From positions 12,510 through 76,509 of the forward strand of contig NZ_FUXL01000017.1 of assembly GCF_900167365.1 (NCBI RefSeq): a DNA stretch of 64,000 bases. The letters are read 5' to 3'. Shown here piece after piece: positions 24,704 through 34,558 of this stretch (positions within the stretch are counted from its first letter, which is position 1; every line of letters starts with the position of its first letter). The DNA comes from Consotaella salsifontis. Lineage in GTDB: Bacteria; Pseudomonadota; Alphaproteobacteria; Rhizobiales; Rhizobiaceae. The translations under genes were made by a program, and so were the position numbers. The notes under the pieces were generated by a model that was given only the letters and a program-made list of their open reading frames with translations, did no database searches and was not told where the DNA came from.

Positions 24704-26203
24704 ATGGTGGGACAGATGACCGAAGAGACCCTCGACCCCATGGACTGGAAGCGAGTTCAGGCGCTCGCCCATCGGGTGGTCGATGATTCCGTGGCGTTCC
24801 TGCGCGATGTCCGGGAACGCCCGGCATGGCGGGAAATGCCGCCCGAGGTCAGAGCACAGATTGCCGCTCCTCTGCCGCGACTCCCGGCGCCGCTGGAAGA
24901 CGTATACGCGGAGGTGGCCGAGACGATCATGGCCTATCCCATGGGCAACGTCCATCCGCGCTTCTGGTCCTGGTTCATGGGCGCCAGCAATTTCACCGGT
25001 GCGCTTGGCGATTTCCTCGCGGCCGTGCAGGGCTCCAATCTCGGCGGCGGCGACCATGCGGCCGCCCTGATGGATCGGCAGGTGGTTGACTGGCTGAAGG
25101 AGATGCTCGGTTTTCCGGCATCTGCCAGCGGAACGCTGGTCAGTGGTGGCTCGATGGCGAACCTGATCGGGCTGCTCGTCGCCCGCAATGTGAAGGCCGG
25201 CGTCGACATTCGTGAACTCGGCGTTGGCGCTATGCCCCAGCCGCTGCGCTTCTATGGCTCGGACCAGATCCATGGCTGCCATCGCAAGGCGATCGAGGCG
25301 CTGGGGCTCGGCAATCGCGCCCTCAGCAGGATACCGACGGACCCAAAGTACCGGATCGACATCGTCGCCTTGCGCGCGGCGATCGCCGAAGATCGCGCGG
25401 CCGGCTTTCGCCCTGCCTGCGTGATCGCCAACGCCGGAACTGTCAACACCGGCGCCGTCGACGATCTGGCGGCGTTGGCGGACCTGGCGGCTAAAGAGGA
25501 TTTATGGCTGCATGTCGACGGCTGTATCGGCGCGCTCGTCGCGATAGCGCCTGACAATTCCTGGCAGGTTGCGGGGCTCGCCCGAGCCAATTCGGTCGCG
25601 CTCGACCCGCATAAGTGGCTGCATGCGCCGTTCGAAGTCGGTTGTGTGCTGGTGCGCGATGCCGCAGCTCATCGTGGCGCCTTCGCGACCGCACAGGAAT
25701 ATCTGGAATCAAAGCCGCGCGGGCTCGCCTCCGGAACCTGGCTCCACGAGTATGGTCTCCAGACCACGCGCGGCTTCCGGGCGCTGAAGCTCTGGATGTC
25801 GCTCAAGGAGCACGGGGTCGAGAAGTTCGGCCGGTTGATCGACCAGAACATCGCCCAGGCGCACGAGCTAAGCCGTCTGATCCAGGTCGAGCCCGAGCTG
25901 GAACTGGTGAGCCCCGCGACACTCAATATTGTCTGCTTCCGGTATCGGTCGGAAAAATCAGATCCGCAGCTCGCCAAGGCGATCAATGTCGAGATCATGC
26001 TGCGCCTCCAGGAACAAGGCACCGCCGTTCTCTCGGACACGACCCTGCGAGGCGCGCATTGCCTGCGAGCCGCGATTGCCAACCATCGCACTCGGCGCGA
26101 GGACCTGGAGCTTCTCGTGCGGGAGGTGGTCCGTCTGGGTCGGGAAATCGGTTGTGAAAAGCAGTTCCGCGCAAAGTCTGCTTTCGCAGAGCGTTGTGAG
26201 TGA
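24704..26203 (+). CDS. Group II PLP-dependent amino-acid decarboxylase
   Basis: 499 residues, similar to aromatic-L-amino-acid/tyrosine decarboxylases. The Schiff-base lysine is in VALDPHKWLHAP and the PLP-phosphate/substrate region in LWLHVDGCIGAL. N-terminal signature FRPAW-like VRERPAWREMPPEVR. The ATG at 24719 is an alternative start, with GGTGGGACAG before it. It is cotranscribed with the cysteine synthase-like gene and divergent from the SARP regulator. The substrate is unknown; aromatic amino acids or the product of the upstream enzyme are both possible. Confidence 0.88.
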   Translation: MVGQMTEETLDPMDWKRVQALAHRVVDDSVAFLRDVRERPAWREMPPEVRAQIAAPLPRLPAPLEDVYAEVAETIMAYPMGNVHPRFWSWFMGASNFTGALGDFLAAVQGSNLGGGDHAAALMDRQVVDWLKEMLGFPASASGTLVSGGSMANLIGLLVARNVKAGVDIRELGVGAMPQPLRFYGSDQIHGCHRKAIEALGLGNRALSRIPTDPKYRIDIVALRAAIAEDRAAGFRPACVIANAGTVNTGAVDDLAALADLAAKEDLWLHVDGCIGALVAIAPDNSWQVAGLARANSVALDPHKWLHAPFEVGCVLVRDAAAHRGAFATAQEYLESKPRGLASGTWLHEYGLQTTRGFRALKLWMSLKEHGVEKFGRLIDQNIAQAHELSRLIQVEPELELVSPATLNIVCFRYRSEKSDPQLAKAINVEIMLRLQEQGTAVLSDTTLRGAHCLRAAIANHRTRREDLELLVREVVRLGREIGCEKQFRAKSAFAERCE

Positions 26204-26383
26204 CGGCGCTGCGGCCGATCCAGCGATGACAAGTTAGCGTCAACGTCTGACCGCCCAGCATATCGGGCATCGGGGACCAATTTCTGCCGTCCTGGTGCCA
26301 ATCCCCAAGCGGCAATCGAAATCCGCCCCCAACGCTCCAGTGATGGCTAGATCTTGCCGGAGAGCCCGTTCTCGACGATCCGG

Positions 26384-27847
26384 TCAGTTATGCAAATCTT
26401 CAATCGGCAACGAAATCCGACAGACCAGCCCTTCCGGCTCAAACGCGATTTCCGCGCCGCCCGTGGGCGAGTATTGGAGACTTCTCGCTATGACGGTATG
26501 TCCGAAGCCCTTGCGGACCGGAGGTTCGACACGGGGGCCGCCGCTTTCCCGCCATTCAACAACGAACCGACCTTCACCGTCAGGTTGCGGGACGGACTGA
26601 ACGGAAACCCTCCCGCCGGTCACCGAGAGCGCGCCGTACTTCGCGGCGTTGGTGGCAAGCTCGTGGACGACGAGCCCAAAGGCGATCGCTGCCCTTGGAG
26701 CCATCAGGCGATCGAGATCGCGGGTGACGAGCCGACCCGCGACGCCGCTGGTGAAGGGCGCGAGTTCGCTCTGCACGACGTCATCGATCTTCAGGTTGGT
26801 CCAGGAGTTCTCCGCCAGGAGGTTGTGCGTCGCTGCCAGCGCCTCGATGCGTCCGGTGAAGGCCTTCTGGAAGCCTTCCAGCGTGTCTTCGTGGTGCAGC
26901 GTCCGGCTCGAAATCGACAGGACGAGTGCGAGCGTGTTCTTCACGCGGTGGTCGAGCTCGCGCATTAGAAGCAGCTGCTGCTTCTCGGCCTCCTTGCGCT
27001 GCGACAGGTCCACCATCGTGACGACGCAGCCGCTGATCGCATCGTTCCCGATTCGAAGCGGTGCCGCGCTCACGAGGAAGTCCTTCACCTTCGGAGCGTT
27101 CGGCGCATGAGCCTCGACACCCTGCACGGCGGTTCCCTGAATCGCCATAAAGACGATGTCCTCGGCCTGCATGAGCCCCGTCGCGTTGGGGAGCTGCAGC
27201 GGAACCGCTTGCGCGAATTCCATGCCGAGCGGGTCGCCATTGAACAAGGCGTGCGCGGCGGCGTTCGCGTGGGTGATGATACCGTCCCTGTCGCAGACCA
27301 GCACCGCCTCGTTCGCCGATGCAATCACAGCCCTGGCGGCGCGCTCGCTCTGCTCGGTCGCCTCGGCGCGCACGCGGTCGGTCACGTCTGTAAAGGTGAT
27401 GGCCACAGCCGGCGTTGTCGAAAGCTGGAAGGGGGTGGCGGCGAGGATGTAGTGTACGGTCTCACCGTCCCGCTTGAAATCGACCTGCGTGGAGAGCGGC
27501 CCAAGGAGCGGCGGCACGAGGAGATGGTCGACAGCCTCCGCGACCTCCATCGGCGCGACTTCCGAGATCAGGCTCCCCTGAACGGAATTCTGCGTCAAGC
27601 CAAGCGCCGAAGTCAGGTTGGCGTTCGCATAGAGAATCCGACCGCTCTGGTCGATTGCGGCCGCACCAACATTCATCACCTCCATGAAGGCGTGATAGGC
27701 GTCGGTGCCGCCGCCGATCTCGAAGACCTGCGTCTCGCCCTGCTGGCCGACCACAAGAGCGTCGACATCGCCCTGCCGGATCGCGCGGATCGTGTCCTCG
27801 GCTTCCGCCAGGCGCCGACGCAGTTCGGCGATTTCATCGAGGCTCAT
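26384..27847 (-). CDS. HWE-family sensor histidine kinase with PAS domains
   Basis: 487 residues. A short N-terminal coiled coil (about 1-25) and two PAS domains (about 50-160 and 170-290) precede the HWE kinase core. The H-box is [22 protein letters not shown], the N-box [13 protein letters not shown], and the WxE signature [10 protein letters not shown]. No membrane segment, so it is a cytoplasmic sensor. Its start overlaps the kaiB stop (ATGA), making it the third gene of a kaiC-kaiB-kinase operon. HWE kinases often feed the general stress (PhyR) or single-receiver pathways. Confidence 0.92.
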   Translation of the reverse strand: MSLDEIAELRRRLAEAEDTIRAIRQGDVDALVVGQQGETQVFEIGGGTDAYHAFMEVMNVGAAAIDQSGRILYANANLTSALGLTQNSVQGSLISEVAPMEVAEAVDHLLVPPLLGPLSTQVDFKRDGETVHYILAATPFQLSTTPAVAITFTDVTDRVRAEATEQSERAARAVIASANEAVLVCDRDGIITHANAAAHALFNGDPLGMEFAQAVPLQLPNATGLMQAEDIVFMAIQGTAVQGVEAHAPNAPKVKDFLVSAAPLRIGNDAISGCVVTMVDLSQRKEAEKQQLLLMRELDHRVKNTLALVLSISSRTLHHEDTLEGFQKAFTGRIEALAATHNLLAENSWTNLKIDDVVQSELAPFTSGVAGRLVTRDLDRLMAPRAAIAFGLVVHELATNAAKYGALSVTGGRVSVQSVPQPDGEGRFVVEWRESGGPRVEPPVRKGFGHTVIARSLQYSPTGGAEIAFEPEGLVCRISLPIEDLHN

Positions 27848-28131
27848 TCGTCCTGAACTTTCAGGGCCACCAGCACTTTTTCAACATCGGAGAGATCCCC
27901 GATGATCTTGCGGATGGGAACCGGCAGTTCGCGCACCAGGGTGGGGATCGCGACGATGCTGTGTTCCTTGGCGAGCCTGGGGTTCTGCCGCAGATCGATG
28001 ACTTCAACCTCATACTGCCCGGCCATGTGCTCCTCGGTGATCTTCCGAAGGTTGGCGATGGCTGCGAGAGATTTGGGCGTTTGCCCGGCCACGTAAAGGA
28101 TGAGCTTCTTCGGGGATGAGGTCTCGGTCAT
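27844..28131 (-). CDS. kaiB: KaiB-family protein
   Basis: 95 residues, thioredoxin-like KaiB fold: [23 protein letters not shown], then [29 protein letters not shown] and [15 protein letters not shown]. KaiB binds the CI ring of KaiC. Overlaps the kaiC stop by 4 bp (ATGA at 28131) and the kinase start by 4 bp, so all three are translationally coupled. No kaiA is present in the window, as is usual outside cyanobacteria. Confidence 0.92.
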   Translation of the reverse strand: MTETSSPKKLILYVAGQTPKSLAAIANLRKITEEHMAGQYEVEVIDLRQNPRLAKEHSIVAIPTLVRELPVPIRKIIGDLSDVEKVLVALKVQDE

Positions 28132-29828
28132 TTCAATCTCGATCGGTCACCGCCGCTCCGGCTGACGTCCATCTCGTGTGCATCCGTAGCGGCTTGCCGA
28201 AGATATTCGGTTGCTGCCTTGGAGACCATATCCAACTCCAGGTCATCGGCGTCGAGTTCGGCCTGTAGCGCCTCGATCTGCGCCTTTGCCTTCCGCCGGC
28301 GCGTCTCGATCATCGCCTTGTTGCGTTCGACGTCGGCAAGACGAGCAACCTCGGCGCGTCGGGTCTTCGCTTCCTCGAAGCGTCGAGCCGAGCCGGTGAG
28401 GGCGCCTGTTTCGCCGAGGTAGGGCGGCAGGAGCCGGATGCCCGAGCTGCTCATGACGAACTCACGCACCTGATTGGAGTGCGCCATGCCTCTCGCCTTG
28501 AGGAGGTAGAGCTCCCGGTTGAATTCACCGTTCGCCTCTCGGTTGAGCATCAGGATCCAGCCGTCCATCAACGAGGAGAGGCCCACATCAGTTGCCATCC
28601 CGCTTTCCTGGCCATGCATCAGGTGGGTGAACATGCTGGAGACCCCACGGGTCTTGAGGAAGTCGACCATCCTCAGCAGCATGGACTGGACCTCCAACTG
28701 GCCGCCACTTTCCATGAAGGCCGAGATCGGGTCGAGGACCACCAGTTGCGGGTCGAATTTCTGCACTTCGCGAAGCATGAGCGCCAGATGCATTTCGAGG
28801 CTGTAGAATGTCGGGCGCGCCGAGATGAAGCGAATGAGCCCGCTGTCGACGTAGGGTTTGAAGTCCAGCCCGATGGAGGACATGTTGCGGACGATCTGCC
28901 CTGGGGCTTCCTCGAAGGAGAAATAGATCGCCCGCTCGCCTCGCGCCGCCGCGGCATGGACGAAGCTCGCAGAGAGAGAGGATTTGCCCGACCCCGCGAC
29001 ACCTGAAACGAGAATCGACGAGCCTCGATGAAAGCCGCCTCCGACGAGCATTGCGTCGAGATCAGCGACCCCCGACGGCACGCGCTCCTCGAAGACCTTA
29101 TGGTCGAGCCCAAGCGAGCTGACAGGCAGCACCGAAAAGCCGTCGCGGTCGATCAGGAAAGGATATTCGTTCGTCCCATGCGCGGTCCCGCGATATTTCA
29201 CGATGCGCATCCGACGCGTCGATATCTGATTGTGCACCCGGTGATCGAGAAGGATCACACAGTCGGAGACGTATTCCTCCAACCCCTGTCGCGTGAGGGT
29301 GCCGTCGCCCCGCTCGGCGGTGATGACCGTCGTCATCCCCTTGTCCTTGAGCCAGTCGAACAGGCGGCGGATCTCCGCGCGCAACACACCCTGGTTCGTG
29401 AAGGCGGAGAAGAGGCTTTCGATCGTGTCGAGGACCACCCGCTTGGCGCCGATCGCGTCGATCGCGAGCTCGAGGCGCAGGAATATGCCCTCGAGATCGA
29501 AGTCGCCGATCTCTGCCATCTCGGACGGATCGATCGCGATATGCTCCATCGCAAGCAAGTCTCTGTCGATCAGCCCGCTGACGTCGAAACCGAGCGATGC
29601 GACGTTTGCGACGATGTCGACCGGACGTTCCTCGAATGTCACGAAGACGCCCGGCTCGCCGTAGTCCCGCGCGCCGTGGACCAGAAAGGTCGTCGCGAAC
29701 AGGGTTTTTCCGCAGCCTGCCGATCCGCAGACGAGGGTGGGCCGGCCGCTGGGAACGCCGCCCAGCGTCAGGTCGTCGAAGCCTTCTATGCCGGTGGGGG
29801 ATTTCGCGATGCCTAAAGGGGAATCCAT
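28128..29828 (-). CDS. kaiC: KaiC-family double-domain ATPase
   Basis: 566 residues. Two RecA-like domains: CI Walker A GSAGCGKT (35-42) with Glu pair E66-E67, and CII Walker A GVAGSGKS (276-283) with E306-E307. The CII segment aligned to the S431/T432 autophosphorylation sites of Synechococcus KaiC reads [10 protein letters not shown], giving Ser418-Ser419, so phosphorylation remains possible. A charged coiled-coil extension (about 483-530) follows instead of the cyanobacterial KaiA-binding tail. First gene of the operon with kaiB and an HWE kinase; likely a timing or stress-signalling module. Confidence 0.93.
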   Translation of the reverse strand: MDSPLGIAKSPTGIEGFDDLTLGGVPSGRPTLVCGSAGCGKTLFATTFLVHGARDYGEPGVFVTFEERPVDIVANVASLGFDVSGLIDRDLLAMEHIAIDPSEMAEIGDFDLEGIFLRLELAIDAIGAKRVVLDTIESLFSAFTNQGVLRAEIRRLFDWLKDKGMTTVITAERGDGTLTRQGLEEYVSDCVILLDHRVHNQISTRRMRIVKYRGTAHGTNEYPFLIDRDGFSVLPVSSLGLDHKVFEERVPSGVADLDAMLVGGGFHRGSSILVSGVAGSGKSSLSASFVHAAAARGERAIYFSFEEAPGQIVRNMSSIGLDFKPYVDSGLIRFISARPTFYSLEMHLALMLREVQKFDPQLVVLDPISAFMESGGQLEVQSMLLRMVDFLKTRGVSSMFTHLMHGQESGMATDVGLSSLMDGWILMLNREANGEFNRELYLLKARGMAHSNQVREFVMSSSGIRLLPPYLGETGALTGSARRFEEAKTRRAEVARLADVERNKAMIETRRRKAKAQIEALQAELDADDLELDMVSKAATEYLRQAATDAHEMDVSRSGGDRSRLK

Positions 29829-30081
29829 CTTGTTTCCAAACGAGCCGAGTGGCTCCAGTCCTACGGCATTGTCAGTATAGCCGCCAGTGTTGAATAAAGT
29901 CGCAGATTAGGGACGCTCTCCAGGCCGTGCAGGCATGGGAAATCCGACGCGGAGGATTTCAACCCTCAGAGTTCTGCACAATTCGCGGCTGGCCGAACGC
30001 CTCGCCGAAGAGGCCGACACGGATTACGAAGGCGGCAAGCGCATCATCATGCGGGGCCTCGGCGGCATCCCGATCGGCAGA
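29829..30081. other. Gap between kaiC and the lacI-type gene
   Basis: About 250 bp that should contain the kaiC promoter. A plus-strand frame from 29935 looks mildly coding (RVLHNSRLAERLAEEADTD) but runs into the antisense of the regulator gene. It has no recognisable family. Confidence 0.35.
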
Positions 30082-31092
30082 TCATCTCCGTACGGTGGAG
30101 CGCCGGATCATCGGCGCGGCGAACAGGCGCCGCGGAACGGCTTCGGCGACCTCGTCCGCCGCGACGCAAGTGACGACGTAGTCGGCGATTTCCGCGACCG
30201 GTTGAGCGAACGTGGTGAGGTTGTAGGACGGCCAGGCCGCCTGCTCGATGTCGTCGAAGCCAATGACGCTGACGTCCTTCGGAATTCGCAGCCCGAATTC
30301 GTGGCGCGCGACGTCCATGAACCCGCAGGCGAGGAGATCGGTGACGCAGAACACCGCATCTGGCCGGTCGGTTCGTCCGAGGAGACGTCGAGCACCGGCG
30401 GCACCGCTCGCATGAGCCGTGGGACCCTCGCTCCAGGTCGCCACCTCCAGCCCGACGGCGCGGGCCGCATCGACGAAGCCAGTCTCGCGACCGACGAGAC
30501 TCGGCGTGCGAGCGGCGGAGGTGACCACCGCGAGCCTGCGGCAGCCGGCCGCGAGGAAGGCGTCCAGCGCCTCTCGCGCCGCCGCGGCATGGTCGAGCGA
30601 AACGTTGCGGATGCCCGGCAGCATCTCGTCGCGATTGAGCAGAATCATGCGCTGCCCGCTGTCGAGGCAGGTCTGAATGATCGCGCGATCCGGCGAGCCG
30701 GACAGCACTACCGTCGCGTCGGCGCGGTAGTGGAGCGTCTGGCGAATGGCGTCCTCGATCTTTTCCAGCTTTCCGGTGGCGTTGATCACCATCGCCACCT
30801 TTCCGGCCTCCTGCAACCGACGCGTCAACGCGTCGACCATGCTCGACAGGTATGGCGTGGCGATGTCGGAAACCACGAGGCAGACAATGCCGGTGGTTTG
30901 ACTGATGAGGCCGCGGGCGAGGTGATTGACGTGATAACCGAGCGTTTTGGCCGCTTTCATCACTCGCTCACGTGTCTCGGGCGAGACGCTGGCGCCTGGC
31001 GTGAAGGTGCGCGACACCGCCGAGCGAGAGACGCCGGCGAGCCGTGCGACCTCCTGGGAGCTGACGAAACCCGGACTCGATCTCGACCTCAT
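30082..31092 (-). CDS. LacI-family transcriptional regulator
   Basis: 336 residues. N-terminal helix-turn-helix SSQEVARLAGVSRSAVSRTF and hinge helix HVNHLARGLISQ, followed by a periplasmic-binding-type sugar domain (IVCLVVSDIATPYLSSMVDALTRRLQ ... VIGFDDIEQAAWP). Start at 31092 is supported by GGGGATC upstream and by the usual distance to the HTH. It is divergent from the ABC transporter operon and a LacI-type palindrome lies between them at 31191-31208. It therefore probably represses the transporter until a sugar or sugar phosphate binds. Confidence 0.9.
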   Translation of the reverse strand: MRSRSSPGFVSSQEVARLAGVSRSAVSRTFTPGASVSPETRERVMKAAKTLGYHVNHLARGLISQTTGIVCLVVSDIATPYLSSMVDALTRRLQEAGKVAMVINATGKLEKIEDAIRQTLHYRADATVVLSGSPDRAIIQTCLDSGQRMILLNRDEMLPGIRNVSLDHAAAAREALDAFLAAGCRRLAVVTSAARTPSLVGRETGFVDAARAVGLEVATWSEGPTAHASGAAGARRLLGRTDRPDAVFCVTDLLACGFMDVARHEFGLRIPKDVSVIGFDDIEQAAWPSYNLTTFAQPVAEIADYVVTCVAADEVAEAVPRRLFAAPMIRRSTVRR

Positions 31093-31190
31093 TTCGCGTG
31101 ATCCCCGCTTCACTCCAACCGCATCGCGACCGTGACCAACTTCCGGTGGCATCGAATAGGTCGTTGACAGCGGTGCGATCGTGCGACAGC

Positions 31191-31208
31191 TTTGCACACG
31201 AGTGCAAA
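31191..31208. promoter_or_regulatory. LacI-type operator
   Basis: TTTGCACACGAGTGCAAA: 7-bp arms TTTGCAC/GTGCAAA with CG at the exact centre, the geometry of LacI-family operators. It starts 98 bp upstream of the regulator start and ends 31 bp upstream of the binding-protein start. This is consistent with repression of the transporter operon. Confidence 0.75.
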
Positions 31209-31238
31209 AAATCCATAAGAAAACACCGGGAGGAAACC

Positions 31239-32267
31239 ATGCGCATCCAGATTCTCGCCGCGACGGCTCTCGCCGCTGCCCTGCCGTTCACTCCGTCCAC
31301 GGCCTTCGCCAAGGGCTCGCTCAACATGATCTGCGCCGCCGACGTGAAGTGGTGCGAGCTCATGGAGAACATGTTCGAGAAGAGCCACGACATCGATGTC
31401 AACATGGTGCGGATGAGTTCGGGCGAAGCCTATGCCCGCATCCGTGCGGAGGCGCGCAACCCGAAGACCGACATCTGGTGGGCCGGCACCGGAGATCCGC
31501 ACCTGCAGGCGGCGCAGGACGGACTGACGATGGAATACAAGTCGCCGAAGCTGTCCGAGCTGCAGCCTTGGGCGCAGCACCAGGCGGAGGTCTCGGGCTA
31601 CCGCACCGTCGGCGTCTATTCCGGCGCGCTCGGCTGGGGCTACAACACCGAGATCCTCGACAAGAAGGGCGCCGAGGCGCCGAAATGCTGGAAGGACCTG
31701 ACCTCCGACGCCTATCGCGGCGAAATCCAGATCGCCAATCCGAACTCCTCCGGCACGGCCTACACCGCGCTTGCGACGCTGGTGCAGATCATGGGCGAGG
31801 ACCAGGCCTTCGACTATCTGAAGAAGCTCAACGACAACGTTACGCAGTACACCAAGTCCGGCTCCGCACCGGTCAAGGCGGCGGCACGTGGCGAGACGGG
31901 CATCGGTATCGTCTTCATGCACGACGCCGTGGCGATGGCGGTGCAGGGCTTCCCGGTCAAGACCGTCGCACCGTGCGAAGGCACCGGCTACGAGGTCGGC
32001 TCCATGTCGATCGTCAAGGGCGCGCGCAATCTTGAGAACGCCAAGACCTTCTACGACTGGGCGCTCTCGGCCGACGTCCAGTCGAAGGCGGCCGAGGCGG
32101 ATTCCTTCCAGATCCCTTCCAACAAGGACGCGACGGTGCCGCCGCAGGCACCGAATCTCGATGAGATCAAGCTGATCGACTACGACTTCGCCAAGTACGG
32201 CGACTCCGGGACGCGCAAGACGCTGCTGGAGCGCTGGGACCGCGAGATCGGCTCTATCGCCAGGTGA
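31239..32267 (+). CDS. ABC transporter substrate-binding protein (AfuA-like)
   Basis: 342 residues with a Sec signal peptide (MRIQILAATALAAALPF..., cleavage after AFA about residue 23). Iron(III)/phosphonate-type binding protein fold: RMSSGEAYARIRAEARNPKTDIWWAGTGD and NPNSSGTAYTALATLVQI. This family includes the hexose-phosphate binding protein AfuA as well as true ferric-binding proteins. The tyrosine pair that holds iron is not obvious, and the phosphatase gene downstream favours a phosphorylated substrate. GGGAGGAAACC precedes the ATG. Confidence 0.88.
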   Translation: MRIQILAATALAAALPFTPSTAFAKGSLNMICAADVKWCELMENMFEKSHDIDVNMVRMSSGEAYARIRAEARNPKTDIWWAGTGDPHLQAAQDGLTMEYKSPKLSELQPWAQHQAEVSGYRTVGVYSGALGWGYNTEILDKKGAEAPKCWKDLTSDAYRGEIQIANPNSSGTAYTALATLVQIMGEDQAFDYLKKLNDNVTQYTKSGSAPVKAAARGETGIGIVFMHDAVAMAVQGFPVKTVAPCEGTGYEVGSMSIVKGARNLENAKTFYDWALSADVQSKAAEADSFQIPSNKDATVPPQAPNLDEIKLIDYDFAKYGDSGTRKTLLERWDREIGSIAR

Positions 32268-32326
32268 TGCCGCGGGCCGGGTGGCAGTGTCGCCCGGCCA
32301 CGACCCTTTCCGCATGGAGGTTGTCG

Positions 32327-34558
32327 ATGGATCCTCGCGTCCGCCGGCTCGACCTGGCGCTGCTCGTCGCAGCCGCCGCATTCCTGCTCTTGCCGTGGTA
32401 CCGGATCGAGGGCGGGGTGCTCGGCTTCGGCTGGTTCGCCCGCTACCCGCTCGACGCCGAGATCGGTCCGGCTGTGGTGCAGCTGTTCCTGCGCGGCGCC
32501 TGGTGGCTGCTCCCGCTCGGCCTTGCCGTCGCCGCCGGCGCGGCGCTGCGCTTCCGGCGGCCGGGGCCGGACCGCGGAAGCGCGGTGGCGCTCGCCGGGG
32601 CGTTCGGCATCGGCTGGCTGCTTCTCGAAGGTCTGTCGATCGGCTATCGCGGTTGGAATTGGAGCGGCTGGGAGACGCTGTTCGGCCCGCTGGCGGAAGG
32701 GCAGCTGCCGCTCGGTCTCGGAGGCATGGCGCTGGCGCTGAGTTTCCTCCTCTTCATCGCCTTCGGCCTGGCCGAACGGGGCGTGATGCGTGGTGATGCC
32801 TTCGTCGTCGCTTCGATCACCATCCTCGTCGGCCTGGTCTCGACCTTCGTGCTCTATCCGATCGCGAGCCTCTTTATCGGCGCGTTCCAGACCTTCGACG
32901 GCTCCTTCGACCCGACCAGCTTCATCGCCAACATCCAGGATCGCTCGATCTGGTCGCTCGCCTGCCTCGATTCCGAATATAGCTGCGGCATCGCCTGGCG
33001 GACGATGTTCCTGGCGATCGTCACCGGGCTCGGCACGACCCTGCTCGGTCTCGCTTTCGCGCTGCTCCTGACCCGCACGCGCTTTCCGTTCAAGCGGCCG
33101 CTGCGGCTGCTGACCATCCTGCCGATCATCACGCCGCCCTTCGTGATCGGCCTGGCGCTGATCCTCCTGCTCGGCCGTTCCGGCGTGATCACCCGCTTCG
33201 TCGCGGACTGGACCGGCTACGATGCCGGGCGCTGGCTTTACGGGCTCTCCGGCATTTTTGTCGCGCAGATGCTGTCCTTCACGCCGATCGCCTTCATGGT
33301 GCTGATCGGCGTCGTCGAGGCGATCAGCCCGTCGATGGAGGAGGCGGCGCAGACGATGCGGGCGAACCGCTGGCGCACCTTTTGGACGGTGACCTTCCCG
33401 CTGCTGCGGCCGGGCCTCGCCAACGCCTTCCTGATCGGCTTCATCGAGAGCATGGCGGATTTCGGCAATCCGCTGGTGCTGGGTGGGAGCCACGGCGTGC
33501 TCTCGACAGAGATCTTCTTCGCTGTGGTCGGCGCCCAGAACGATCCGGCGAGGGCGGCGGTGCTGGCGCTGATCCTGCTCTGCTTCACCCTCTCGGCCTT
33601 TCTCGCCCAGCGGATCTGGCTGAAGGGCAAGAACTTCACCACCATCACCGGCAAGGGCGATGGCGGCCGGCACGTCGAGCTCGATCCGCGGTTGGCTGGG
33701 CTGGTCTATGCCGTCGTGCTGCCCTGGCTCGCCTTCACCGTGGTGATCTACGCCATGATCCTGTTCGGCGGATTCGTGCGCACCTGGGGACTCGATCACA
33801 CGCTGACGCTCGAGCACTTCGAGAAGGCCTTCGCGTTTGCGCTCTCGCCGGACGGCATCCGCTGGAGCGGCGTCGCCTGGGATTCCTTCTGGACGACGAT
33901 GGAGATCGCGCTGATCGCGGCACCGCTGACCGCGGCCGTCGGACTCCTGACGGCCTATCTTGTGGTCCGGCAGCGCTTCGCCGGACGGGAGGTGTTCGAG
34001 TTCCTGCTGATGCTGAGCTTCGCCATTCCCGGCACGGTGATCGGCATCAGCTACGTGCTCGCCTTCAACCTGCCGCCGATTGAGCTCACCGGCACGGCGA
34101 CCATCCTGGTGATCTGCTTCGTGTTCCGAAACATGCCGGTCGGGGTCCGCGGCGGCATTGCCTCGATGAGCCAGCTCGACCGCAGCCTCGACGAGGCCTC
34201 GCTGACGCTCGGGGCGAACAGCTTCACCACTATGCGCCGGATCATCCTGCCGCTGCTCCGGCCGGCGATTGTCACTGCGTTGGTCTACAGCTTCGTCCGT
34301 TCGATCACTTCGATCAGTGCGGTGATCTTCCTGGTCAGCGCGCAGTACAACATGGCCACCGCCTACATTGTCGGGCTCACTGAGAATGGCGAATACGGGG
34401 TCGCGATCGCCTATTCGGCGGCGCTCATCGTCGTCATGGTGCTCGTCATCTCGGGCTTCCAGCTCCTCGTCGGCCAGCGCACGCTGCGCCGGCCCGCCGG
34501 GGCCGCGAAGTCCGCTCCGGTTCCTTCCCCCGCATTTTCCGAGGAGAAGCCCACATGA
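32327..34558 (+). CDS. ABC transporter fused double permease (AfuB/FbpB-like)
   Basis: 743 residues, two binding-protein-dependent permease domains in one chain. Each has the EAA loop: VVEAISPSMEEAAQTMRANRWRTFW in the first half and SQLDRSLDEASLTLGANSFTTM in the second. An N-terminal block of extra helices precedes the first domain, as in AfuB-type permeases. GGAGG lies 6 bases before ATG 32327. Forms the membrane channel with the adjacent binding protein and ATPase. Confidence 0.9.
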   Translation: MDPRVRRLDLALLVAAAAFLLLPWYRIEGGVLGFGWFARYPLDAEIGPAVVQLFLRGAWWLLPLGLAVAAGAALRFRRPGPDRGSAVALAGAFGIGWLLLEGLSIGYRGWNWSGWETLFGPLAEGQLPLGLGGMALALSFLLFIAFGLAERGVMRGDAFVVASITILVGLVSTFVLYPIASLFIGAFQTFDGSFDPTSFIANIQDRSIWSLACLDSEYSCGIAWRTMFLAIVTGLGTTLLGLAFALLLTRTRFPFKRPLRLLTILPIITPPFVIGLALILLLGRSGVITRFVADWTGYDAGRWLYGLSGIFVAQMLSFTPIAFMVLIGVVEAISPSMEEAAQTMRANRWRTFWTVTFPLLRPGLANAFLIGFIESMADFGNPLVLGGSHGVLSTEIFFAVVGAQNDPARAAVLALILLCFTLSAFLAQRIWLKGKNFTTITGKGDGGRHVELDPRLAGLVYAVVLPWLAFTVVIYAMILFGGFVRTWGLDHTLTLEHFEKAFAFALSPDGIRWSGVAWDSFWTTMEIALIAAPLTAAVGLLTAYLVVRQRFAGREVFEFLLMLSFAIPGTVIGISYVLAFNLPPIELTGTATILVICFVFRNMPVGVRGGIASMSQLDRSLDEASLTLGANSFTTMRRIILPLLRPAIVTALVYSFVRSITSISAVIFLVSAQYNMATAYIVGLTENGEYGVAIAYSAALIVVMVLVISGFQLLVGQRTLRRPAGAAKSAPVPSPAFSEEKPT

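Noticed and set aside
29935-31101. Long plus-strand frame (388 codons) opposite the LacI-family gene
   Set aside because: It is the antisense of a clear LacI regulator. Its sequence has no domain and only its first 45 codons lie outside the regulator gene.
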